DNA of 49,769 nucleotides, taken from contig MNCI01029529.1 in assembly GCA_015680685.1 (NCBI GenBank), positions 1 through 49,769 of the forward strand, read 5' to 3'. The translations under genes and the position numbers were made by a program. Under the pieces are notes generated by a model that was not told where the DNA came from, searched no databases, and saw nothing but the letters and a program-made list of their open reading frames with translations. Within the stretch, counting starts at the first letter, position 1. The number at the start of each line of letters is the position of its first letter. Below, in pieces: positions 1 to 10,129 of the stretch. The DNA comes from Gnetum montanum (lineage: Eukaryota; Streptophyta; Gnetopsida; Gnetales; Gnetaceae).

Positions 1-530
1 CTACCATTGGGATTACCAAGCGCAGATCCTAGAATACGCTACTGGTTTACCAAGTAGCCAATGCTCGTAGTTAAGTCGTACTCACGCATTGCGACGAGCA
101 GCCGATTCCTTGATTAGCCGTACACATCCATAGATGCTCGTAATCAAGTCGTACTTGTACGCACTAGGAAAGCAGTAAATAAATAACAATAAATAAAACC
201 ATGTACTGCAAGGTTTATCCAATCAAGTTCGTCTTTATTGCCGTACACAACTTGGGTTCAGGTTACAAGCTGCTTGAATAAAGAGCCGTTCACTCTAGGA
301 CTCCTACTGCGGGCACATGGGAAAAATTCTAACTCTAGAGTGATCAATCTACCAAAGCTTTGCTACTTCTAGCCAGGATTAGGAAATAAGGGGAGTGCCG
401 CCTCTTATTTATAGATATGGCGGCGGACCGCGATATCGCGTACGCGATATCGCAAGGAAAGATGCGATATCGCGTACGCGATATCGCATGGGATGCGATA
501 TCGTGGCACTACGCATGTCGTGTCTCATCA
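1..530 (-). mobile_element. LTR of the TGATGAGT family, cut by window start
   Basis: This is the promoter-proximal part of an LTR in minus orientation. It matches the LTRs at 13916-14830 and 47805-48619: the opening 60 bases are the same CTACTGGGATTACCAAG / GGTTACCAAGTAG stretch, and it ends in CTCATCA at 530, the family terminus. A minus-strand TATAAATAAG lies near 405-414. What follows (TAGAG...) does not resemble the family's polypurine tract, so 530 is an outer edge: this is either a solo LTR or the 5' LTR of a minus-strand element lying mostly before the window. The matching target duplication would be on the missing side. Confidence 0.8.
430..487. repeat. Two tandem copies of a perfect 24-bp palindrome in LTR U3
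   Basis: Positions 430-453 and 464-487 are identical perfect palindromes, each made of GCGATATCGCGT followed by its own reverse complement, repeating every 34 bases. A half copy (GATGCGATATCG) follows near 493. They sit just upstream of the minus-strand TATA box, in the U3 of the LTR. Other LTRs here carry looser GATATC/GATATT arrays at the same place (10025-10105, 14700-14805, 7560-7645). Confidence 0.9.
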
Positions 531-540
531 TAGAGGGTGG

Positions 541-2040
541 ATGACTATCAATTACAAATTTTTGTTCAAATCAGAAGAAGAGCTAGTGTATCATGCATTC
601 AGAGATTAGGGTGATTATTATCAAGTCATGGATCCGTATGATAAAGATAAGCCCAATTACATTTAAGAGTTTGCAACTGAAGTGATTCATACAAAGTTGG
701 AAATGTACATGCATCAATATTGATGCACTTCATGAGACCTAGAAAATAGTGTGCATGATATTTTCATCAATCATCACCTATTCTGATCATAGGAATGACA
801 TCACATGGTACACGTTGAAGCTAATCTTTCTTACGAACAAATGCGATCTAAAATGCACATGGCCGAAGTGACAACTTCAAACTTTCAGAAGAATGTTACA
901 AAGGTTTTCAAGGGAGAAGGTTCCACCTCCAAGCTCTACTTCAATGACATGTTAACTGCTATCATAGGCTAATTGGATGTTATTGGACATCCTGCTTTAT
1001 ATCCCATGTGTTCCAACATACCAATCCTATTAAGCATCAACAAGGTATCAAACTTGAGGATTCATGAAAACATTTTGGTAGCTCCATCTCATAACGATGA
1101 TGAGTAGAAGGGTTGTGAGCAGGAGCAACAATCGTTTCAAATCACAAAACTCATTAATCATGCATCTATATCTCATAGGAACCCACCTAGATAAAGCAAG
1201 CGACAAAATGAAAAGAATCAAAGCTTAGAGTGTTAACAATTACAACTAGGAACATAAGAAGTATGGTTATGAAAAAGGAAGAATGCATTGTACTGAAGCT
1301 TCAAGAATTCACATAGCATTTAGATAAGTCCTTTAAGTTCCCTCCTCCTACTTACAAAAACAATGTTCCTGAAGAGTTCTATTGTGGCTTAAAAAAGACT
1401 CTGCTTATTTCTCAAATAATGATACTGCTTCATTTGATAAAGTCTAGTAAGAATTTTCGTTTATGCTGCAATCTGATGATTAATGATATATCAAGTCATG
1501 GCTACAAAGAATTATTTGTCACTCATCAGAATTCGATATATTTCCAAGTATATGAACAGTCAAGATTTATGGTATCTGCTGATGAAGTTGGAAAAAATCC
1601 CCATGAAGCCATCTGGAAGGGTTTAAGTATTGGCTAGATAATTTGGAAAAGAATGTCTCAAACAATAATGAGATCGTGGGTACACAAGCATATTTGTCCA
1701 TAGAATCAATGCTTCATTATGTTGCCAATCAGGTGTATCAGCCTGAGAATGATCAGAAATTGATGAAAGCTATTCAAAAGCTGTCCATGGCTAAAAATGA
1801 GAAGGCCCAATTCATAACCATGATTGAGCGAAAAAAGGAATACATGACCAGTATTAAGATCAATATAATCAGACAGCTCAATCAGCTGGAGACTTTAAAT
1901 AGGAAACTATTTGCAAGATAAGTTGAATTAACATATTTGCAGCACAAGTTAGATAAGAAAGAGCAACTGGATCTATTCACATTTGAAAAGGTCTAGGACA
2001 TGATTGCAGAGATGTTAAGTGAAATGAATATTGAATGATG
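541..2040 (+). pseudogene. Unidentified broken coding remnant, partly coiled-coil-like
   Basis: I do not recognise this gene. Plus-strand frames show protein-like stretches broken by stops and frameshifts: near 550-720 (FKSEEELVYHAFRD, then EFATEVIHTKLEMYMH), at 800-1080, at 1419-1637 and at 1643-1921. The last two belong to one protein: a small indel near 1600-1625 shifts the frame between SADEVGKNPHEAI and FKYWLDNLEKNVSNNNE. The 1643-1921 part and its continuation to about 2035 (after a TAA at 1921) are rich in Lys, Glu, Gln and Leu, consistent with a helical or coiled-coil region. No catalytic motif, signal peptide or gag/pol hallmark is visible. It may be a retrocopy, an old mobile-element ORF or a dead host gene. 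Confidence 0.4.
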
Positions 2041-4892
2041 AGTTCCCAATTGTTCAAGGCCTCAATTGTAAGCTCAACAATGAAAATGCAAAAACCAGGT
2101 CTCTTGAGAAGAAGCATCTTGCAAATATAGGAAGTATGACAACGGTGGCAGCAAAATTGAGTACACAATTGGTGTAGAATGATGCCAAGATATTAGAACT
2201 GGATAAGGTGAACAGAAAGCTATTGGATTAAGTTAACGACCACTGAAACAGCTGGATTACATTAACAAGTCAAAAACAACAGCCGTTATATCTTCCGAAA
2301 ATGCTTCAGTTCATTAGCCAAAAAAAGAGGCAATACAAGATAACAGGATTGAACAAGTGATTGCTGATACTAGTTCAAATGCAGAAATCTACTGAAACAA
2401 CACAAGGATGATGTATAAATAGCTGAACCTTTCATTGATAACGCCAAAACTTAAGCAACAGAAAATGATCCTCTAGTTCCTCTAAGAAGATCTTTCCTCG
2501 CAGGTTTGACAATCTCAAGGTAGCAACCTTGAAGTAGATTTGTAACGTCCTTATCTTGGAAAATTTTTGGTAATAAAATAGAATGTTGATGGTGGACATG
2601 TAAACTTTATTTCCTTATTGTTTTTGAAAGCATATATATGAATTCATGAGTGAAGGAGAAAATTAAGAGCATGTGTATGACTCTTGCATGTTTTTGTGAC
2701 TGGCCACAATGAAAATATGTCGTTGATTCATTCTGATTACCACTCATGAATTCCGCTTAATAAATCTCACACTTGCAAATGCATCACAAAAACTAATAAT
2801 TAGATTCTTATGAAAATGAATAACTTACAAAAGAACTATCTTTATAAGTATTTCATGAAAGGCAATTAAAAGTCATAAATCATGAATCATTAAGTCATGA
2901 CAATTTGAATAAGGATTTGACACATGAATCCAACCAATGAGAGGTAAGAAAAAGTATGATGGATCCATAGAAGAAAATTGAACAAGGAAGTTAAGCATGA
3001 AAAAGGTTAACCACAAATTGCCAAATAGCAGATGCACAAATGTGTGCTAACTTACAAATGTTGTTCATATCTATGAAAAAACAAAGCATGCATCAATTCA
3101 TGTACTATGAATAAAGCAACTAGGATTGCGAATGACCATGTAGCTGTAACCTTAAACAAGTTGGCTAGTGAAGAACACAAACAAGTATTAAGAAAACCAT
3201 ATCACATGTAATATTAACATGAAGAATCATTTCCATGGAGCATTTGTGAACCAAAGCATTCACAAAGGATGTTCAAACCCCATTTAATGACTCTAAGTTA
3301 TATTATGTTCATATTTGTGAATTCCTTAACATGATCCTAGTAAATTAGAACTACCCCATGAAGCATAAAACCAAAACCTAACAGTCTTACTAAATCTCCC
3401 AAATTTAGCCAGAACTTTTACATTGACCACAAAGTTTACTCAAAGAACTTATTCACGGGAGAATTTGTTACCCTAAGTAAGAGTAAATACTAAATGGTAC
3501 TAAAACTAAAGAAATTTCAATTTCTGTGAAAGGAATACAGAACATAAACATAGCATAAGGGACAAAAAGGTACTATAATACTGTGTTCATTGGTAATACT
3601 TAAAGTTCACAATATTTTAAAGTACAAGGGTGAGAGTAATTGATGTCATCATTGGTCATTGATGTCATTAAAATAACTTCTCCAATGGTCACTATAAGAT
3701 ACCAAGATAAGAGGCAGAAGCATACCTCTAAATTTCTTGCGATTGAAGACCAACAGTCATCTATGTTAAAAATTTTTTAAAAAGAAATCAGTAAACAATA
3801 TTTTTTAACATATATTCATCGAAATCATTTATTTTTGGTAGAATCATCACATGCAAGAAATTCTAAAGTACCAATATTTACGTATATATATCCAAGTTCT
3901 ACCAACCCTGTAGAAACGAGGGCATCAGTTGCAGAGAGAATAAACAATAGTTACATTACATTAGAGTGTAATATACATTCAAGTTTACTCTGAACATTGA
4001 ATAATATTTACTGATATAGCATGTTTGTCTGCAGACAGCCAAAGGCCCGGGCATTTCCAATGAAGGGCCCTTTTGTTAAATCCATCTTCATGGCACATGG
4101 CAAAGCGGAAAAAAAATTTAAAAATTTAAAAATATGTTGCAAGTATGACTTGAAAACTAGTCATGTTATGTTTAGTTAGTCTTAGTTATTAGTTATGCAT
4201 CAGCTTACGTAAATATCCCTGAACAGTACCTATACTGGTCTATATAGAACAAGGCACCCTTGCCAATTAAGTTATTGAAGATGCAATTCCAGTGTTGCAC
4301 TGCGTCAAAATTTTAAATTGCGAGAAGAGTTCTGAGAACTTAAAACAGGATAGCACGAAGCCAACATCTATGCACCGTTAATTAGCTGTTGGAAAAACGT
4401 TTACCTAGAAGACCATAAATAAAGGCATGAATGAATCACTGTCTGCACAATTAGAGCAGGGCAGCAAGATCGGTTTTTTGAAATTTTTCAATATATTATC
4501 TCAGCCAAACCAGTTAAAATCATCATACTAAACAAATTCAGAAAAAATAATTCTGACGTCTTCAAGCTATAAAACATTCAGCATATGCGTATTTGATGAA
4601 CAAATAATGTTAATGAAGATCTTATCGAAACTGTATGATTCATTCCACCGAGATATTTTCAAGTAAGCGTTATCGTTTTAAGGTTCACTACTCGTTTTAT
4701 TTACCAGATCGTAAGTGAAAAAATTCAATCTTGCGCAAGAGAATGAACTATCTCCCTCACCAGTTTCACGAATAACAGTCTCGTTGATATTGCAAGCAAA
4801 GAAATTCCAACTGTTCCATTTGTAAAATGACACGGAAAAATTCACTCACTCAAATAGAAAACAGTGCTTGAAGTCGAAATAGTCAAAAAGCG
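2041..4892. other. AT-rich intergenic DNA, no supported gene
   Basis: The first 500 bases may continue the remnant upstream (short Lys/Glu-rich frames with many stops). From about 2540 on there is only AT-rich sequence with no long frame, no LTR end and no clear repeat. A short GC-rich patch (CCAAAGGCCCGGGCATTTCC) lies at 4039-4058 without visible context. Positions 4620-4892 lie downstream of the small minus-strand gene and probably contain its 3' UTR; I cannot point to a firm polyadenylation signal. Confidence 0.5.
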
Positions 4893-5117
4893 TCAGAATC
4901 GATCATAGCAATTTAAAATTGTGTCATAAACGGACCCCATCTGTGAAGTAAGAGCGAGACCATTACTGAGCTGAAGTTGTCCATACAGAGAATCATTGTA
5001 AAGATTTCTCCAGGCCTTCGGCAGCTCTATTTTCCGTGGAACATGCCGGGCAGATGCCGATTCCACCAAAAGTACAGCGCAAGTAAGGATTCCAAGAATC
5101 CCGAGTCTGCTTGCCAT
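4893..5117 (-). CDS. Putative small secreted protein (74 aa)
   Basis: The minus-strand ORF starts at 5117 in a strong plant start context (AAGAATGGCAAGC: A at -3, GC after ATG). Residues 1-23 look like a secretory signal peptide: MASRLG, a hydrophobic core ILGILTCAVLLVE, then the small-residue cleavage site SASA. The mature part of about 51 residues begins RHVPRKIELPKAWRNLYND and ends NCYDRF; it is mixed basic and polar, has one Cys, and no further membrane segment. Its base use (fewer stops in frame, more CG) differs from the decayed retroelement DNA around it. I cannot assign a family. It could be a small secreted peptide precursor or the first exon of a larger gene, although a natural TGA closes the frame. 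The overlapping plus-strand ORF (4977-5186) lacks any comparable feature. Confidence 0.45.
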   Translation of the reverse strand: MASRLGILGILTCAVLLVESASARHVPRKIELPKAWRNLYNDSLYGQLQLSNGLALTSQMGSVYDTILNCYDRF

Positions 5118-5346
5118 TCTTACTTAAAGACACAGACAATGCAAACACAAATTCACAAATTTAATGTGAAAGTCATAAAGCAATGATCAAAGGCAAACAT
5201 CCACTCAAATTGTCAGTGCAATTTGTCGCATGATCAAGTGAACAAATGTTCAAAATCCATGAGTGATTACCTGCTTGCAAATAGGGTCAACTGTAGATGG
5301 ACCAGCGAGCCACTACCCTACGGTACTGCCTTGAAATATATATGCG
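5118..5346 (-). promoter_or_regulatory. Possible promoter, 5' UTR and leader intron of the small secreted-protein gene
   Basis: On the minus strand a TATA-like CATATATATTTC lies at about 5333-5344. A good splice donor, CAAGCAG|GTAATCAC, has its GT at 5270-5269. A T-rich stretch ending in TTTAAG or TAAG just before the ATG (5124-5119) can act as acceptor. This suggests a transcript starting near 5310 with a leader intron of about 147 bases removed just before the start codon. It is inferred from motifs only. Confidence 0.3.
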
Positions 5347-5916
5347 CTCTACATTGTCTTGAATTATCCGCAGAATCAACGGTCTGGTCATCCTAAGATC
5401 TGACTACGATACCCTTTTGCATGTGGCTCTTGTATTTTCTACCTTAAAAAAATCCAGTGCAAATCCTTTTCGCGTAAGAAAAGCTTAGCATCTTAGCCAA
5501 ATGAATGTTGGCTATTATTCAAACAGCCGCGCATTGGTACGCCGTGAGGTTGACGTCCATGGAGAAAGTTGAAATTAACGAAGTGTGTACAGTCTGTCTT
5601 AAACTACATTAGTGAGATTGTGCCAACTCATCATCCTTTTCCAAAGAGACGACATATGTGTGCTTTACTAGAAACTTTCTTTTCAGATTCAAAAAAGCAA
5701 CACAACATTCTATTCTTCTTTAAAGGGGGGTTTCAACATTGTTGTTGGTATATCGCATTGCAAAGATGTTATCATCTCAAATGGATTCAATATTGCAACA
5801 AAGCCATGTTTTAAATTTTGTTTTGGAGGAAATTGTGTGTGATAGTGTTTAAGAAATTATTTCTGTGTGGATGAAAATACATTGAGGCATTAACCAGTAA
5901 CACATCTTAGATGCAT
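5347..5916. other. Region between the small gene and element A, no supported gene
   Basis: A plus-strand ORF of 81 codons (5569-5814) is present, but it has no recognisable domain, no good start context and ordinary composition. I treat it as chance. The region ends where the A LTR begins. Confidence 0.4.
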
Positions 5917-6813
5917 TGATGCATCCTCGTCGTTGACGCATCCTCATTGACGCATCCTCATTGATGTAGTTAAATCCATTAATGTATCCCTATTGATGTA
6001 ATGCTTGTATTTGCCTATAAATATGTAAGCACCCACCAGATCTTTGACACCATTTTTGTTAGTAATGTAGCTAGACTCTTGCAAATTTATTCTATAATCC
6101 TAGAGAACAGTCAATGATTGCCTCTAGTGTGGATTTGAGTCAGTTGTACAGTGTCTTATTTGAGTGACATTGTACTTAGACACATTTCATAAACGACAAT
6201 AAGATTGAGATCAATTCCTATTCATTGCAGCACTTTAACTTAGAATAGATTTACTTTCAATGCAATTTATTTTCTATGCACTTTGACTTAGAATAGATTT
6301 ACTTTCAATGCAATTTGTTTTCTATGTAGTTAGTTAACATTTACATTTTCATGCACATTAATCAATCGGTGGAATGAGCACGACTAGTTTTGAGCATAAA
6401 CATGTATTCACTTGGTAATCCCAGCAGTGTTATTACTTGGTTCGCCTAATAGCATGACACTTGGTAATCACAGTAGTGGGTACGTGATTTCAGGATGTGT
6501 ATGGCAAGTTGGGAACAGACACTCATGATGATTAGGATAGTTTAAGATTTATCTTATTGTTATTAATTAGTTTAAATAATTCATTTCTACATGATCATTT
6601 AGTTAGTTTAAGAGCCGCACAACATTAATAATCATATGCCTTACTTTGGACTAAACCATATGTGACAACTAGTCTAAGTGGGAAGATAGTGACCTACAAT
6701 TAATGCTTAATAATCTAGATGCCACATTAGTTCCATCCATGGAATTCAACCGAATTGAGCATAAAAACTTGTGATTCATGTGATTGGGCATAGGGGGTAC
6801 CCACTTCTCATCA
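5917..6813 (+). repeat. 5' LTR of element A
   Basis: The right end, GGGGGTACCCACTTCTCATCA at 6793-6813, is the family 3' terminus and is followed at once by the primer site. The left end is placed at TGATGCATCC (5917), where the family start TGATGA is expected from the length of sister LTRs (840-940 bp); this edge is less sure. U3 holds short repeats of GACGCATCCTCATT (about 5920-5965) and a TATA box CCTATAAATATG (6014-6025). The R/U5 part has three spaced copies of ACTTGGTAATC-like sequence (6409-6482), conserved in every LTR of the family here. Confidence 0.75.
6230..6325 (+). repeat. 48-bp tandem duplication within the A LTR
   Basis: Positions 6230-6277 and 6278-6325 are two adjacent 48-base copies beginning GCACTTTAACTTAGAATAG and GCACTTTGACTTAGAATAG. 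They differ at only two bases, far fewer than the LTRs differ from each other, so the duplication looks younger than the insertion of A. Confidence 0.9.
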
Positions 6814-7682
6814 TTGGTGCTTGATGAGCGGTGAGGTACCCCTACGCCCAACCATATGAATCACAAGCATTCACACAAGATCCGGTTGAATTCTACAGAT
6901 CTTAAGTTCTTAAATACACTGGTTTCAAAGAAGTGAAATCTAATTGAAACAATTGTTGTCTTTTCAATGCTACTTGTGAGATACAAGTATATGGTTAAGT
7001 GTAACTAAGATATGTGATTTTTATCATTTTATATTTTATAAGCTTAATGGCCTAGAACCAAAATGAAAGGTAGAGTAATTTAAGATCTAGTTCATCTACT
7101 GCTTAGCTAGCCTAACACAAGTACCTGTTTCCACTCTCCAAACACATCCTGAATGCATGTAGCATTGTTGGGTTACCAAATGTTAAGTGTTTTTGGATTA
7201 CCAAATGCTACATGTAGGCTCGAAGTGGTCATGTTTGTGTTCATTAATAATTGGAAATTAATTTCTTAATGAGAATGCATTAAAGTAAAGTGCATGAATA
7301 TCAAATGCATTAAAGGAAACATTAATCTATTCTTAGTGCTGCAAAGATTATTAGAAGGGTTCGTTTTTATTCTTGTGATATTACTGTGCTTAGGTAGATC
7401 AATGCTCGAACAAAGATCTGTAAACACTCAGACTCTTGCTATGGGCACTTAGAAAACATTCTAACTTTGGAGGAAACAAACTGCAAAAGCTTTGCTATGC
7501 TATGACAAAAACCACTTCCAAATCATGAGCCCAAACGCTATATTTATAGGTTGACATATACCCCATGATATCAGATATTTGACATCACGTCTTGGGCTCC
7601 AACAACGGGTATCTAATATCGAGGCGCCAATATTGGAGCCAATCGAAACATGATTCATCAGTGTTGTTATCGGGGATGGTGC
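6814..7682 (+). promoter_or_regulatory. Primer-binding site of element A, split by a solo LTR
   Basis: Joining 6814-6816 to 7661-7682 gives TTG + GTGTTGTTATCGGGGAT, which matches the complement of the 3' end of plant tRNA-Asp (TGGCGCCGTTGCCGGGGAT in Athila-type elements) apart from transitions. The site is interrupted by an 839-bp LTR flanked by GTGCT (6817-6821) and GTGTT (7661-7665), a 5-bp target duplication with one change. The leader after it (GGTGCTAG...CTAGATTAG) matches the leader of element B. Confidence 0.8.
6822..7660 (-). mobile_element. Solo LTR inserted in the primer site of element A
   Basis: It begins TGATGAGCGGTGAGGTACCC at 6822 and ends ATGATTCATCA at 7660, in minus orientation (minus-strand TATA CCTATAAATA near 7541-7550). 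It contains no internal coding region, and element A leader sequence continues directly on the other side, so it is a solo LTR formed by recombination between the two LTRs of a vanished element. The target duplication is GTGCT/GTGTT. Confidence 0.85.
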
Positions 7683-7788
7683 TAGTGATCTAGATTAGTT
7701 ATATTATAAACAATTACTGTAAAAGCATTAATGACTTATCTTTAAGAGAAATTAATATTTTAAGTCACACACATTGTTAATTAAAAAT

Positions 7789-9539
7789 ATGTCTTCTTCA
7801 CATAAAGCTAATAATCCATCACATGATGAGAACACTATTAGGAAAATGATAGGATCTATATTGAAGAGAATTGGGGTGAATCACTAAACATAGGAGTCTC
7901 ATATGCTCATTTAGACTCTTACTAAATTCAAATACTACATTCAATTGATGCAGACAATCTTAGAGGAGATGAAGTAAGTCCTAGAACAAGGAGGGCCTCA
8001 AGCTCTAAGACCTCCTCCAAACCTAGAAGAGATAAATCAAGGGACCGTAAGGAGAGATATCAAAGCCATGGTGATTCTCCTAGTTCACCACCTTCCTCTT
8101 CTTTAATATCTAGTTTTGACAAAGATGAACCTAGGTATAAAGATAAATACACATTAAGAGATCAAGATGAAGATAGAAATAGAACACAAAGGCAAGATGA
8201 AAGACATCAAAGTGAGCATAGACAAGATCATCGCAATCAGACAAATAGAAATAGAGATTATCTCCACAATATGTCTAATAATAATGAACCCTTGTTGGCT
8301 ACTAGAACCATGATACAAATCATGGAGGTAGTTAGAATACCCCATAGGCATTAAAGGGAAAGTTGCATCAAATGGCTTGATATGAATGACATTCCTAAAT
8401 TTAAGGGAGGCTATAATTCTGATCCACAACATCATTTACAAGCCTTCCATAATGCCTACGCCTTGTAGAATATTGAAAGTAAGTGGTAAAAGCTTAAGCT
8501 CTTTCCTAGGACATTGATAGAAGAAGTTGAAAGTTGGTATAGATTATTGAAACTAGATTCAATCCATCAGTGGTCCACAATGCTTGAGATCTTCAATGAA
8601 AAATACCAAACCTATGCAAGAATGTCCAATATAAGAAAACAAATTCAAGGGTGTAAGCAAGAAAACCATGAATCCTTGGATGTAGCCTTGGACAGATATT
8701 ATTCTTTACTACATAGATGTCCAGGCCATGGTTTTTCTCAAAAAGAGCAGCTTCTTCATATCATAGATGGGCTTTGTAACAAAACGAGGGAGCCCCTTGG
8801 GATCTATGCCCAAGGATGATTATTAGAATTGAGAGTCCATCATATACAAAGGATAGTTAAATAGGTGGCAAAAGAAGAAGGAGAGTTGTGTAAAAAGAAG
8901 AGTTTAGAGGAATATAACTGGAGTCTAGCTCTTCACAAAAAAGAGGTTCATATTTATGATCAGGAAAAAGAGGCAACTCTTGATGAGTTGATTTCACACA
9001 AAACCTTGCCAATACAAAATTCTATTGTTGAGATTGAAGCAAGGGTAGATAAGATGTGGGAGTTGATAAATAAAGAAGTTACAACCAACTTGAAAATCAT
9101 AGAGGAGAAGGTAAAGCAAAAAGGATTAAGTGATCAAAACAACAAGAGGAAAAAGAACAAAGAAATAGGTAAGGACACTTATCAACAAAAGAGAAGAATA
9201 GCTATAGTAGGAAAGGTTACAAACTTAGTTACGGAAGAGGATGATGGATGTGACATTTGCTAATATGAACATCTAAAGGACCATTGCCCAATTATGTTAC
9301 ATCTACAAGTGTTTGGAGCTTTTGCTTTAAATCTGAAGTTTGTAGAAAAGCAAATGCCTAGGATATTGTCTTACCCATAAGGTAATTATAGACAGTCCTA
9401 CAATCAATAGTATTATCCCAATGGGACTTCTTATCAACCTCAAGACTACTATTAGCCATAGTAGCAAATCCCACAATTGTCAGGGATGCCATCAACAAAC
9501 CAACAATATCCCTATTATCAACTCAACCTCTATGGATAC
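7789..9539 (+). pseudogene. gag: gag of element A, first part (interrupted by B)
   Basis: This is the capsid/nucleocapsid polyprotein that packages the retroelement RNA. The start is ATG at 7789 (MSSSHKANNPSHDENT). After early stops the frame carries an Arg/Asp/Glu-rich region, the marker EPLLAT (about 8287-8304), then the gag core: FKGGYNSDPQHHLQAFHNAY, LFPRTLIEEVESWYRLL and HESLDVALDRYYSLLHRC (8514-8819). A Lys/Glu-rich linker (8865-9263) follows, then a zinc-knuckle-like segment CDIC-YEHLKDHC (about 9250-9290) of unusual spacing CX2CX3HX4C. A Tyr/Pro/Gln-rich tail continues to the B insertion at 9540 in codons NLYGY. Several TAG stops break it. The same gag occurs in B, C and D. Confidence 0.85.
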
Positions 9540-10129
9540 TGATGAGTGGCGAGGTACCCCTACACTTAACCATACGAATACGAGCATTTCACGCATGATC
9601 CAGTCGAACTCCACAGACAGGCTAGTTGTGGTATCTAGATAGTCACTTGCTGATCGTAGTTCACTGTCTTCTCACTTGGACTAGTATTTGCTTTGTCATG
9701 TATGGTTTAGTCTAGAGTGAGGTGTATGATGTGTTCCTACACTAATGCTACTCCTAGAGGCGATGGAAAATAATCTTAGCTAAGCTAGGAGGNGATGAAG
9801 TAATCTCAATCTTTATTTCCAGTCATGTGTGTGTCCAAGTACGTCACACTCAAATAAAGGATGCCATACAATTACAATCATCACACTGCAGGCATGCATT
9901 GGGAGAGAAGAGTTGAGAGGGAAAAATGACAAAGAGACTCTACTCTAAACACTAAACTGATTATTGAAAAACTAACTCTTCCTGTGTGCCTACATGTGTA
10001 TTTATAGGTCTACACAGGAACCACAATATTGTGTACCCGATATCGCTTGTGATGCAATATCGCATACCCTATATCAGGGGTCCGATAATAGGGGTCCAAT
10101 AACAGGACTTGACAGACCATGACTCATCA
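9540..10129 (-). repeat. 3' LTR of element B, with an internal assembly join
   Basis: It starts TGATGAGTGGCGAGGTACCC and ends CATGACTCATCA, an 8-base inverted terminal pair (TGATGAGT/ACTCATCA). A single N at 9793 replaces what in the sister LTR is 14169-14462 (about 294 bases), so the short length (590 against 915) is probably an assembly loss, not biology. The minus-strand TATA box CCTATAAATA is at about 9998-10007. Confidence 0.9.

Noticed and set aside
4977-5186. Plus-strand ORF overlapping the secreted-protein gene
   Set aside because: No signal or domain; the minus-strand frame has a signal peptide and a good start context, so only one of the two can be real.
8154-8435. Minus-strand hydrophobic ORF of 93 codons
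   Set aside because: Reverse shadow of the Arg/Asp/His-rich gag region of A.
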